From NCBI GenBank assembly GCA_014529385.2, contig CM043958.1, positions 150,978,793 to 151,042,792 of the forward strand: a stretch of 64,000 nucleotides of DNA. The letters are read 5' to 3'. The DNA is from Adiantum capillus-veneris. Its lineage: Eukaryota > Streptophyta > Polypodiopsida > Polypodiales > Pteridaceae. Each line of letters begins with the position of its first letter. Positions within the stretch are counted from its first letter, which is position 1. The notes beneath the pieces were generated by a model. The model made no database searches. It was not told the DNA's origin and worked only from the letters and a program-made list of their open reading frames with translations. The position numbers were made by a program, and so were the translations under genes. Shown here in pieces: positions 34,663-44,372 of the stretch.

Positions 34663-35227
34663 GATGGTCCAGGATTGGGGTTATGACCACATATACCTCA
34701 GACATGGCGAGACAACAACCAAATTCACCTGAAAGACCATAGTTACAAAGATGTGAACCAGGCACCAGTGGAAGAGTTTGATTCAGCTACATTGGCAAGG
34801 TCCGAACTCCCAGCATGGTTAGGGCAACAGAAAGAGCAATGGATGTGCGGAGCTTCACATTGTGGGAGTTTAAAAAGAGAGGAATGCGTATTAGAAAGAG
34901 CTATTGAGGACAAGGATTATATTCCAGAACCTTTTTCTGAAGATGCCTTGGAGCCTCTGGAATGGGAACACATACTAGCAACGTTGGATGTCTGTACCAT
35001 TACAGATAGTCCAACGACAAAGTGCGAAGGGAATGGACGCAAGAGGAAATAAAACAAGTAAGGAAAGCTAAAACAGAAACAAAATTTAAAAAAACTCAAA
35101 AATCAAAACACAAAAAAACAACAGACCCAGTGTGGACCAAATTGGAGCGTAAAAAGAAATACCAAGAACTAAAACGGTCTTTACGAGAGGTATGGACTAC
35201 TGAGGGAGAAAGTGATGGTAAGGAGGA
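34663..35227 (+). pseudogene. Protease-RT spacer of gypsy-2a
   Basis: The frame 34753-35052 (acidic; EPFSEDALEPLEWEHIL) and a Lys-rich piece (35022-35231) link protease to RT. No domain recognised. Confidence 0.55.
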
Positions 35228-36130
35228 GTGAGAAAAAGGAAACATGAATGTACCATCACACAATTCACCATCCAGAACAGAAAAATCATAATGACACCAC
35301 CAATCAGGGAAAGAATAAACCAGGAATCTTACGATGGGCCGAAAAATGCCAAACGGATAGACCTCGTTGAACCAGGTGAAAAGCCTCAGTCGATCTATAT
35401 CACAACTGATTTAGAGCTTGAAGAAGAAGAACAGTTAACACAACTTCTCAAGAAGTATAAAGATGTGTTTGCATGGTCCTACAAAGACCTCAAAGGAGTT
35501 GATCCATCAATATGCCAACATACAATTCCTTTGAAATCAAATGCCAAACCGAGCAAACAACATCCTTATACATATAATGACACATTTGCTAAACGAATCA
35601 AAGAGGAGATTGACAAGCTGATGGATGTTGAATTCATCTATGAAATCGAGCATACAGATTGGGTGTCACCCATTGTGGTTGTCCCCAAAAAGAACGGAAA
35701 GCTACAAGTGTGTGTGAACCTCAAAAAGGTTAATCCAGCCACTATAAGGGATAATTATCCCTTGCCGATCACAGAACATGTACTTGAGAGGGTGGGTGGA
35801 AAACGGGCTTATTCCTTTCTCGATGGGTTTTTAGGGTATAACCAACTGGCAATTGCAATAGAGGATCAACACAAAACAACGTTTGCCACAGAATGGGGAA
35901 TATATGCGTATAGAGTTATGCCTTTTGGCTTAACCAATGCACCAACTACCTTTCAGAGGTTAATCACTCATGCATTCAAAGAATACCTGAGAATATTCTT
36001 AGAAATATATATGGTTGATCTTTGTGTACACTCTCTTCTACGAGAAGAATATATTGACCATTTACAAAAGGTATTTGAGAAGAATATATTGAACATTTAC
36101 AAAAGGCATAACATATCGAATCTGTCTTAA
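35228..36130 (+). pseudogene. Reverse transcriptase of gypsy-2a
   Basis: A 300-codon frame covers fingers and palm: DWVSPIVVVPKKNGK, VNLKKVNPATIRDNYPLP, YSFLDGFLGYNQ (first catalytic Asp) and MPFGLTNAPTTFQ. The catalytic box at 36011-36019 reads Met-Val-Asp, where gypsy-2b has Met-Asp-Asp; one A-to-T change explains it. A 35-bp tandem duplication at 36042-36111 then shifts the frame. Both lesions would abolish activity. Confidence 0.88.
36042..36111 (+). repeat. 35-bp tandem duplication in gypsy-2a RT
   Basis: Units start GAGAAGAATATATTGA at 36042 and 36077 and differ at one or two bases. Thirty-five is not a multiple of three, so it breaks the frame just after the catalytic box. Confidence 0.85.
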
Positions 36131-37032
36131 CCCGGAAAAGTGTATTTTTATGGTTAGGCAAGGCCGCATCTTAGGACACATTGTCTCAAGAAATGGCATA
36201 ACCACTGACCTAGACAAAATCAAAGTCATAGTAGACCTGCCCAGGCCTACTAATGTGAAACAAGTGTAATCCTTCATGGGACACTGCGGATATTATCGAA
36301 GATTCATATAAATATATGCAGTCATCGCACAACCTTTGTATCGGTTGTTAGTCAGTTTCGACTGGACAGAGGAGTGTGAAAATTCATTCCAAAAGCTTAA
36401 GGAAAACCTTGTATCAGCACCTGTACTTAAGGCACCAGATTAGGAAAAGATATTCCGTGTTCACATTGATGCATCTACATATGCAATCGGGAGTATTCTG
36501 GCTCAACCTGGAGACGAAACAATGGATTTCCCAGTTTGTTATGCAAGCCGACAGTTAAACACTGCAGAAAAGAACTACACAACCACTGAAAGAGAGGGTT
36601 AGGAATGATTTATGCTGTAGAGAAATTTCGGCATTATTGCTGGCAAAAAAATTTGTGTTCTTCACAGATCATCAAGCTCTTTTGTGTCTGGTAAATAAAC
36701 CATGCAATACTAGGAGAATTGTACGTTGGTTTATTATATTGCTAGAGTTTGATTTCACAGTGGTGGTCAAAAAGGGTAAAACACATCTACGGGCGGATCA
36801 TCTTTCAAGGCTACAAAACGGGGAGGCTCTTGAAGGAGTAGATGATGACATACCTGATGCTTATCTTTTCAATATTGAAATAATACCCAAATGGTCTCAG
36901 GAAATTGTTAGCATTCTTCCCTTTGGAGATAGATTTGATAGCAAGGAAGACAGATCCAAACAACAAACAATTCGACAAACAAAAAACTTCCAGTTGATTG
37001 GAGGAAGGCTGTATCATCTAGGATCGGACTAG
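36131..37032 (+). pseudogene. RT thumb and RNase H of gypsy-2a
   Basis: RT thumb at 36135-36320 (MVRQGRILGHIVSRNGI) is followed by RNase H with HIDASTYAIG, ASRQLNTAEKNY, TTTERE and FTDHQALLCLVNKP, which carry the catalytic Asp, Glu and Asp. Stops lie near 36270 and 36440, and a TAG breaks the sequence after the Glu. From 36637 the frame is open to 37032 and ends with DHLSRLQNGEAL, common before integrase. Confidence 0.82.
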
Positions 37033-37618
37033 ATTCTATGATTATGTATAAATCCGGAGGAGTTTGAGTGTTATCTTGAAGAAGCACATGTCCAGGATTG
37101 TGCATTTCATTGTTCAACAATGAAAACACACCAGAGACTGAAACAATTAGGGATTTATTGGCCAACTATGTATGCTGACACACATGCTTATGTTAACAAT
37201 TGTACTATATGTAGTGCCAAATGACCAGTGGATCACGCGACATTGTTTTAGGTAAACATTGCACCTGCATGGAGTCAATATATCATTGATTTCTTAACCA
37301 CAAGGAAAACATAACAAGAGCACGGAAAAGGGTTATAGAGCTGGAGGCTCACGACTATAATTTAATTGGGAACCAACTCTATAAGCGAGGAAAGGACAAT
37401 CAACTTAGAATCCGTGCAAGTGAAAGTGAATACCTGCTGATTCTAGAACACGCACATGGAGACATAAGTGGAGGCCATTTTTCAGGCGATAAGACAGCAA
37501 AAATTGTCTTAACTGCACGAATATGGTGGCCTACATTCATATGGATGCTGAGGAATTTGTAAAGCGTTGTGACGCATGTCAGCACACCAAGGTGCCGATA
37601 AAGAGAGATAAGATGCCA
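37033..37618 (+). pseudogene. Integrase N-terminal part of gypsy-2a with two zinc modules
   Basis: Two HHCC-type modules occur in a row. The first (about 37085-37228) has HVQDCAFH, GIYWPTM and CTIC. The second (about 37447-37600) has HGDISGGH, IWWPTF and, after a one-base shift, CDAC. Between them lies a linker with APAWSQYIIDFLTT. The DDE core is absent: at about 37618 sequence passes directly into the middle of the LTR. Confidence 0.75.
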
Positions 37619-38129
37619 CTTCGAGCTCGACCTACGAGCTTCATCTGGTGATTCGGTGAGCATACGTTATCCGTTTTCGCATTTCAACATATCCACGCGT
37701 TTGCATTGAGTAGAGCTACACATTAGGCACTTTAGTTTTTGGAAACGATGACCTGCAAATTTCGACCAGACATCCTACGCGATTTTGTACCAGGTGTTTA
37801 GGATTGGGATTTTGGTTCATAGACCTTAGGGAGAGTGACCTATTGGTGATAGTAGGGTCTCCTTCAAGTTCTGTGGAGTTTTGAGAACGTTTGATGGGTA
37901 TTTGGCTCTTGGAAGCGTTGTAGGAAATCTCCTCTTAAGCACTCCTGAAGGTTGTAGCTTAGACATTGGGTAGAGACCTCTGTAGGAATTAGTCGAGAGT
38001 CGGTCGAGTGTAGATTGACACCCTCTGCTTGCTTCCACGCACCTGCGGGTCGAGCTTGGTCCTTAGCTGACAAATCTTGTTAGGTGAGTTCTCGCTGTGC
38101 TGACGTCCGTCGCGGCGTATCCGCCAACA
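37619..38129 (+). repeat. 3' LTR of gypsy-2a (first about 417 bp deleted)
   Basis: Matches 28107-28616 and ends CCGCCAACA. The deletion that removed its start also took integrase and the purine tract. Confidence 0.9.
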
Positions 38130-38134
38130 AGAAG
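38130..38134. repeat. Target-site duplication of gypsy-2a (right)
   Basis: AGAAG, equal to 27685-27689. Confidence 0.88.
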
Positions 38135-39690
38135 CAAGCCCACAGCTTTACAGAAAGCTTGAAAATTCTCACAAGGCACTGCCTTTGTGAATAGATCTAC
38201 AAGTTTGTCCTACATCGGCACACAAGCCAAGCTAATCTCTCCTGGTGAGAGTCTCTCCCTATCATAGTGATAATGTACCTCAATGTGCTTTGTGCAAGCA
38301 TGAAAATTGGGTTTCTAACAACTGTCAATGCACTCTGACTGTCAATGTAGAAGATGTTTGTAGTGTTTTATCCAACAACCAAACCATCCATAAGGAATGT
38401 GATCCATACACACTCAACCATAGCTATAAATGTACTCAACTTCAGAATTGGGAGTGGCCACAATATATTGATTCTTGCTCAACCATGATGTTCTCTCTAA
38501 CTGTCAATGTAGATGATGTTGGCAGTGTCCTGTCCACCAACACCCAAACCAGCCATAAGGTGTCTGAGCCATACACACTCAACCATAGCTGCAAATATTG
38601 CAATGTACTTAGCTTCACAATTAGAAGTGGCCACAGTATGTCGCTTCTTGCTCAAACATGATATGCATCAACTGTTGAGCATGAAATAGAAACCACTTGT
38701 GGACGCTTGTGTGTCATAACAACCATTCCAGTCCGAGTCCCAAAAAGCATGCAAATCTGGTAGCAATGATCCCTTCTTGGGATAAAACAACCCAACATAT
38801 AACGTGCTACTCAAGTAGCAAAATATCCTTTTAACGGCCTGCCAATGCTTAGACCCTGTGCTATGCATAATTCTGTTGACCTGTGAGACTGCAAATTGAA
38901 TATACGACCTTGTATTGCATACATAAATAAGGCATCCAATAGAATTCTGATAAAGAGTGACATCAACAAGATCTCCAACATCATGAAGACTTGATCTCAA
39001 ACCTATTTCCATTGAAATATCAATAGGTTTACAGTCCTGAAGTCCGTAGTAATGTCTCTATGTATCTTGCTTGACACAAAGCAATACCTCCATCATACTG
39101 CTTACATTGTATGCCCAAGTAATGATGCAAAAATCCAAAGTTTTTCATCTTGAAAGTAGCATTCAATTTAGCATTGAATTCAACAATGTGCATCTCATGG
39201 GGACCAGTAATTAGTAAATCGTCTATATACAAAAAGATAATGAGATATACATCACCCTCCTGTTTAACATACAAAGTGCTTTCAATTGGTGGACTGTTTA
39301 TAAAAGACTTGTTTAACCAAATGAGTGTTTGCTATCTCATACCAAGCATGAGGAGACGGCTTTAACCCATACAAAGCTTTCTTGCATTTTCACACTTTTG
39401 TTTCTTTTTCTTTCTTGACAAAATCATGAGGCTGTGTTACATAAACTTCCTTAAATATATCACCATTCAAGAAAGTAGTAACAATGTCTGATTGATGTAC
39501 ATTCCATCCAAAATGAGCTACCAATGCACATAGAAAACAAATAGTAATCATACGACAAGTAGGAGCAAAAGTCTCTTTATAGTCAATGCCTTTCTGTTGT
39601 GCATAACCTTTTGCAACAAGTTTAGCCTTGTAGTGATCAACCTCACCATCTAGCTTACGTTTCAACTTGTAAACCCACTTTGTACAAATG
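38135..39690 (-). pseudogene. Right piece of copia-2b: RT and RNase H
   Basis: Reading leftwards: RT start at 39690-39390 (KLDGEVDHYKAKLVAKGYAQ, TFLNGDIFKEVYV); palm at 39274-39029 with the catalytic LYIDDLLI box intact; connection and RNase H at 39012-38668 (LIYVCNTRSYIQFAVSQ, FWDSDWNG, STSGFYF); RNase H end to 38135, containing a 162-bp duplication. It keeps segments that copia-2c has lost. Integrase, protease, gag and 5' LTR are missing: at 39691 it abuts the truncated LTR of gypsy 1c. Confidence 0.85.
38333..38656 (-). repeat. 162-bp in-frame tandem duplication in copia-2b RNase H
   Basis: Units start CTCTGACTGTCAATG at 38333 and CTCTAACTGTCAATG at 38495. Copia-2c has the segment once (about 41680-41850). 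The copies have diverged, so the event is old. 162 is 54 codons. Confidence 0.85.
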
Positions 39691-39814
39691 GCATGAAGAT
39701 GAAGAAGATGGCCAGCTTAAGCATCGAAGCATGGCTCTTGGTTGGATTTGCATTCCATAGCCAAGAGTGTTGGTGTTGGTTCTCAACTTCTCAACAAGCT
39801 TGGAGAAGGAGATG

Positions 39815-39881
<67 letters not shown>

Positions 39882-40759
39882 AGAGTATACCCTACAAGCA
39901 AGTCCCCAGCTTCCTTGGTCAACCCCCCCCCTTGTAGCTCATGTTAGAAGATGATTGGGCCCCTACAAGCCTAGCCAATTACATGCACGGTGCATATCAG
40001 GCAACCATGATAGGCTTGGGACAAGTATCCCCCTTTCCCCTTTGAGAGAAAGTACTTGAAAAATGCATAATCAATAAAACAAATTAGCTAATTTATCATT
40101 GGACCCCTTGAGAGGCCAACCAATAGGCTTTAGGCACACCATGAGGCCAACATGGAGAGGACCTTGACACGTTTCCTTGTTGCCTCCTTGGACTAGGCTT
40201 GCCTTGTGTGAGGGTGTGTGTGTACTCTCTCTTGCCCCTACTTGTAGGGCTAACCCCCTCCTTGTAGGGATCCTTGTTGTCCTTTTGAACACCTTAAGCC
40301 CCTCATGCTTGGAGAAGGTTCCCACTTCAAGCATGACTCTATCACACTTGGAGAAGGTTCCCACATCAAGCTCAGCCCTAGCACCTTAAGCACCTTAGTC
40401 ATCGAGCACGACAAGCACCTCAAGCACCTTAGTCCAGCAAGCACAACAAGCACCTCAAGTTTGGTCCGGGTTCCCACCTCAAGCACAACCCTAGCTTGCC
40501 TAAGTTCAAAGGACTTTTAACACTAACCTTTGGAGGTCTTTAATGAAGCTAACCATAAGGTCTTTAAGCTTCATTAGGTAGCATTGCTTTTTGACATACC
40601 ATCTCTCATTTGGACCCCTTTTACCTTGGCCCCGTGTTGGGACAGATCCTTAAGCATTTGCCTATATTCTAACCCTTGTTCCAATTTATTCTCCCACATT
40701 AAATGATCGATTTAATATGAGAAAATCATTGGGTTGGTTAGATATTAGATTTTACGACA
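39691..40759 (-). repeat. 3' LTR of gypsy 1c (outer end missing)
   Basis: On the minus strand it starts TGTCGTAAAATCTAATA at 40759 after a purine tract and matches the inner two thirds of 50341-51936. It stops at 39691 against copia-2b. Confidence 0.9.
39817..39879. repeat. Microsatellite (GT)n in the 1c 3' LTR
   Basis: Long GT run at the LTR site where the partner LTR has a GA run (51022-51068). Confidence 0.95.
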
Positions 40760-40772
40760 TTATCTCTCTCTT
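40760..40772 (-). other. Polypurine tract of gypsy 1c
   Basis: Reads AAGAGAGAGATAA on the minus strand directly before the LTR. Confidence 0.8.
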
Positions 40773-41161
40773 GAAATCATAGTCGTCCTCGACTATGAGG
40801 TAGAAGAGATAAAGCCTTAGTCATTAGTCGATGTTTCTTAGCGGGTAGAGGATCCCTTCTTACCCTACGACATCATTCCAAGATGGATGACTAATCCATT
40901 TGGTGCTTGGGAACGTAGCTGTCGTAAGCATGTTTGTTCTTTAGTCCATTTCATTCTCCTAAAGTACTTGGTGTTTGAGAGACGTCGTCATCACAAACAC
41001 GATTCTAAGTATGCATACTATTTAAATTTGTGCACAATAAAAAAAGAGAATTAGTCTTATAAGACAAAAACATTGATCATCTAAAAGAAACATGTTCCTT
41101 TGCTTACTCTAATGTAGCAATGTAAGTATTGACATGGTCCATACTATCCTTAAGTTGTATT
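40773..41161 (-). other. 3' non-coding tail and last integrase codons of gypsy 1c
   Basis: Matches the tail of 1a. The last codons after the chromodomain lie at about 41125-41161 and continue at 46068 on the other side of copia-2c. Ends with GTATT, the left copy of the target duplication (41157-41161). Confidence 0.8.
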
Positions 41162-41387
41162 TGGTCGAATTAGGGTTGGAGAAACGCACACAACTTGGAG
41201 AAGACGAAGGAAGCTCCAAGGCACACAATAGAGAGCGTGTTACTTAGTGTGCAATGGAAAGATAGATAGCCCTAGAGTGATGGGCGTATATACAATGCTC
41301 GGGGGAAAAAACCTCCTAAAGAGGAAAAAAATGCCCCGGCGGTCCTAGTGTGTTCACACACATCACTACCACAGGTATATGGTAACA
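41162..41387 (-). repeat. 3' LTR of copia-2c
   Basis: Plus-strand ends TGGTCGAATTAGGG and GGTAACA. The purine tract AATCCCCCCTAG (read reversed) follows at 41388-41399. A TATA-like GTATATACAA is near 41287. Confidence 0.92.
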
Positions 41388-41399
41388 AATCCCCCCTAG
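41388..41399 (-). other. Polypurine tract of copia-2c
   Basis: On the minus strand CTAGGGGGGATT precedes TGTTACC of the LTR. The same tract survives in copia-2b at 27594-27606. Confidence 0.85.
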
Positions 41400-41462
41400 A
41401 GTGATGTGGTGAATGAGAGCTAGCACATGAGTAAAAGGAAGTGCCATGCCCTGAGGACATGA

Positions 41463-42273
41463 TCAGTCCACAAAGGGGAGTAAGCCCAAAGCTTTGCGAA
41501 AAGCTTGAAGCTTCTCACAAGCCAATGCCTTTGTGAAAAGATCTGCAAGGTTGTCCTGTGTTGGCACATAAGCCAAGCTGATCTCTCCTGCTGAGAGCCT
41601 CTCCCTGACATAGTGGTAATGCACCTCAATGTGCTTTGTGCGAGCATGAAAAACTGGGTTCCTCGCAACTGCCAATGCGCTCTGACTGTCAGTGTAGATA
41701 GTGTTGGTAGTGTCCTGTCCAACACCCAAATAAGCCATAAGGCGTTTGAGCCATACACACTCAACCGTAGCTGTGAAGACTGCCCTGTACTCAACCTCAC
41801 AACTCGAAGTGGCCACAGTAGGTTGCTTCTTGCTCAACCATGATATACATGAACTGCCAAGCATGAAACAAAAACCACTTGTCGAAAAAGCAAGTAAGTC
41901 TGACGGCAATGATCCCCCCTTGGGATAAAACAAGCCAAGATGTATAGTGCCACTAAGGTAGGGGGACAACCTGCCAATACTTAGACCCTGGGCTATGAAT
42001 AAATCTGCTGACCTGTGAGACTGCAAACTGAATATCTGGCCTCATGTTGCATACATAAATGAGGCAGCCAACAGTAGTTTGGTAAAGAGTGACATCAGCA
42101 GGATCGCCAGCATCATGTAGACTCAACTTCAAACATGTTTCCATTGGAGTGGCAATAGGTTTGCAATCAACAAGTCCAAACTTACATAGCAATGTCTCTA
42201 TGTAACTTTTTTGACACAATACAATACCACCATCACACTGCTTAAACTGTATACCCAAGTAATGAAGCAACAC
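41463..42273 (-). pseudogene. RT end and RNase H of copia-2c
   Basis: RT connection at 42273-41953 (YIETLLCKFGLVDCKPIATP, LIYVCNMRPDIQFAVSQ). RNase H in frame 42026-41463, ending with a natural stop at 41463: STSGFCFMLGSSCISW, SSCEVEYRA (Glu), IYTDSQSALAVA (Asp), HIEVHYHYVRE, YVPTQDNLADLFTKAL. The stretch with the first catalytic Asp (DSDW in copia-2b) is deleted near 41895. The C-terminus is otherwise full and well kept. Confidence 0.88.
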
Positions 42274-42910
42274 CCCAAATCTTTCATCTTGAAAGTAGCA
42301 TTCAAATCAGCCTTAAATTCAATGAGAAGTACATCATCCTCACACTTTACATACAATGTGGTTTCTATTGGACTGTTATGAAAGCCTCGTTTGACCAAAT
42401 GAGTGTCAGCTTTCTCATACCAAGAATGAGGAGATTGCTTCAACCCATACAAACCCTTCTTACATCTTCACACTTTGTCCTCTTGTCCTTTTATGACAAA
42501 ACGAGGCTGCGTTAAATAAACTTCCTCAAATATGTCACCATTCAAGAAAGCAGTAACAATGTCTGATTGATGTACATCCCAACCAAAATGAGCTGCCAAT
42601 GCACATAGAAAACTCGCAGTAGTCACACGACAAGTGGGAGCAAAAGTCTCTTCATAATCTATGCCTTTTTGCCAGGAGGCAAATCACATAAAGTCCATGT
42701 GTCATTCTATATAAGTGCATCATATTCTGATTGCATGGTAGCCATCCAATTTTCTGAATTCTGTGCTTCATCAAAAGATAGAGGCTCCTCAACATCATGT
42801 CAGCTAGACACAGCCAAAGCATAACAATCTGATGCATAAGATGCATGGCGAGAGCCTGAACGAGTACGACTAGACAGAGGTGCATCCAATTTACTGTCTA
42901 GCAAAGTGTG
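42198..42910 (-). pseudogene. Reverse transcriptase of copia-2c, catalytic box deleted
   Basis: RT start near 42790-42690 (ENWMATMQS, TWTLCDLPP). A jump near 42670 at a run of T skips about 110 bases present in copia-2a and 2b. Palm at 42590-42490. Then 42452-42198 has MYGLKQSPHSWYEK and VKCEDDVLL running straight into EFKADLNATFK. Compared with copia-2b (39190-39250), 57 bases coding for the LYIDDLLI segment are gone, in frame. Confidence 0.87.
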
Positions 42911-43969
42911 CACCAGCTATTTTGGCATACCTCTAGCCTGCTCATTTTCAGCCCTTTCCTCATCAAGTACATCGTGTACATCTGCATCAGTAATAGGTTG
43001 ATCTGTAACATTTTTAGAGACCCCCATAGGCTGTACATTTGCCTCATTGGAACTTACATTCGTATTTCCACCACTGAAAAGAGGCAACAAAGTGTCATAA
43101 ATGTCCTGTGAGCTTACATTATTGTCTCTAGTACATGACAGCAAGGGTTGAACAAAATCTTCCACAAACACTACATCCTGTGAAACAAGAATACGTTTTG
43201 TTTGCAGATGATACAACCTATAACCTTTGCTTTCAACACTATAACCAACAAAAATACATTTGACAGCCTTATCATCCAATTTTCAGTGTTGTGCTTGTGG
43301 CACCAAAGCATATGTCAAACAACCAAAAACACACATGTGCTCAATAGAAGGCTTTCTATCATGCCATGCTTCATATGGAGTAATAGACTGCAAAGCTTTT
43401 GTAGCACACCTGTTAAGTACATAAGTGGCACACATGATGGCCTCAAGCCAAAAAGAATGCGGCAAAGATTGACTTTTGACCATACATCGTGCCATTTCCG
43501 TCAGTGACCTGTTTTTCCTCTCAGCAACACCATTTTGTTGAGGTGTATAAGGCACTGTACTTTGGTGTTTTATCCCACGACTAGCCAAAAATGCATTAAA
43601 TTCATGAGACATATACTCCCCCCCTTGATCGGAACGGAGGGCGCCCATAGTACATTTCGAGACATTTTCAGCCATAGCCAGAAAATGTTTGAAGCACATA
43701 AAGACTTCGGACTTCGCTTTAAGCGGAAATACCCATGCATGCCTAGGGTAATCATCAATGAAAGTCACGAAGTAAAGGTAATTGCCCAAGGACGGAGTTT
43801 GCATGGGCCCACAAACATCACTATGCACAAGCTGCAACCTGCATGTGGCCCGAACTGAACCATCCTTTGGAAACTTAGAACGCTGCATCTTACCCAAAAT
43901 CAGATTTCTGCAAACGCAGCAAACTGGCAAAATTAAGATGACCAAAACGTACATGCCAAAGTTTTGCAT
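42911..43969 (-). pseudogene. Integrase of copia-2c
   Basis: Frame 43969-43283: after a shifted zinc region (CCVCRNLILGKMQRSKFP), the core has HSDVCGPMQTPSLG (first Asp), LRSDQGGEYMSHEF (second Asp) and TPQQNGVAERKNRSL (Glu), so the DDE triad is complete. Downstream blocks SFWLEAIMCATYVLN and VFGCLTYALVP follow. A stop at 43283 separates KCIFVGYSVESKGYRL (43279-42917), which continues into the variable linker. This is the best kept enzyme in the window. Confidence 0.9.
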
Positions 43970-43970
43970 C

Positions 43971-44372
43971 TCAAATAGCCCTTGAATCTACAACAGCATT
44001 TGCAAAATTTTGTCCACACTTGTCATACAAAGTGAGCTTATACAGCCCACGACACAAAAGGCCTGATGCAACAATTTCATCACCAAAACTAAGATCATGA
44101 ACTGTACATCTGTCATCCACAAATTTGACTACAAGTCCAAGTCTAGCAAGTGCAGATACAGACAAGAGATTCTTCTTGATCCCAGGTACATAAAGTGCAT
44201 CAACAAGTGTGAAAGAACTGGCATTTCTAGCAGTAAGCACAATCTTTCCAACTCCTTGAACCGGATAAGAGGCATTGTTGGCACAAGTGACTGAATTCCC
44301 ACGAGGGACAAACTCGAGAGAGGTAAACAATTCACGATGTGAGGTAATGTGCTTCGTAGCACCACTGTCAAA
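43971..44372 (-). pseudogene. Protease and pre-integrase domain of copia-2c
   Basis: The active site DSGATKHIT lies at about 44369-44343, just after a TAA (44373-44375) that separates it from gag in the same frame. Then FTSLEFVPRGNS, LVDALYVPGIKKNLLSVSAL and the pre-integrase GLYKLTLYDKCG. Ends with a stop at 43971, followed by a frame change. Confidence 0.87.

Larger units (their letters stand above)
27690..38129 (+). mobile_element. Ty3/gypsy element gypsy-2a inserted in copia-2b
   Basis: Both ends are LTR of one family, starting TGTTAGCGG and ending CCGCCAACA, flanked by AGAAG on each side. The interior reads gag, protease, RT, RNase H, partial integrase. The primer site is of tRNA-Asp type, unlike gypsy-1, which with the coding style suggests the Tat/Athila side of plant gypsy; the exact clade is inferred. 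A large deletion joins integrase to the middle of the 3' LTR at about 37618. In the shared 510 bp the LTRs differ at roughly one position in fifteen by eye, mostly transitions, so the insertion is old. Confidence 0.9.

Noticed and set aside
27690-38129. Integrated pararetrovirus instead of a retrotransposon
   Set aside because: LTRs, target duplication and integrase are present; no movement or coat protein features were seen.
17026-39690. Copia-2a and copia-2b as two halves of one element
   Set aside because: They overlap in the RT start (17026-17160 and 39560-39690), so they are separate copies.
39693-39954. Two plus frames with Cys-Val runs
   Set aside because: Translated GT microsatellite and LTR sequence.
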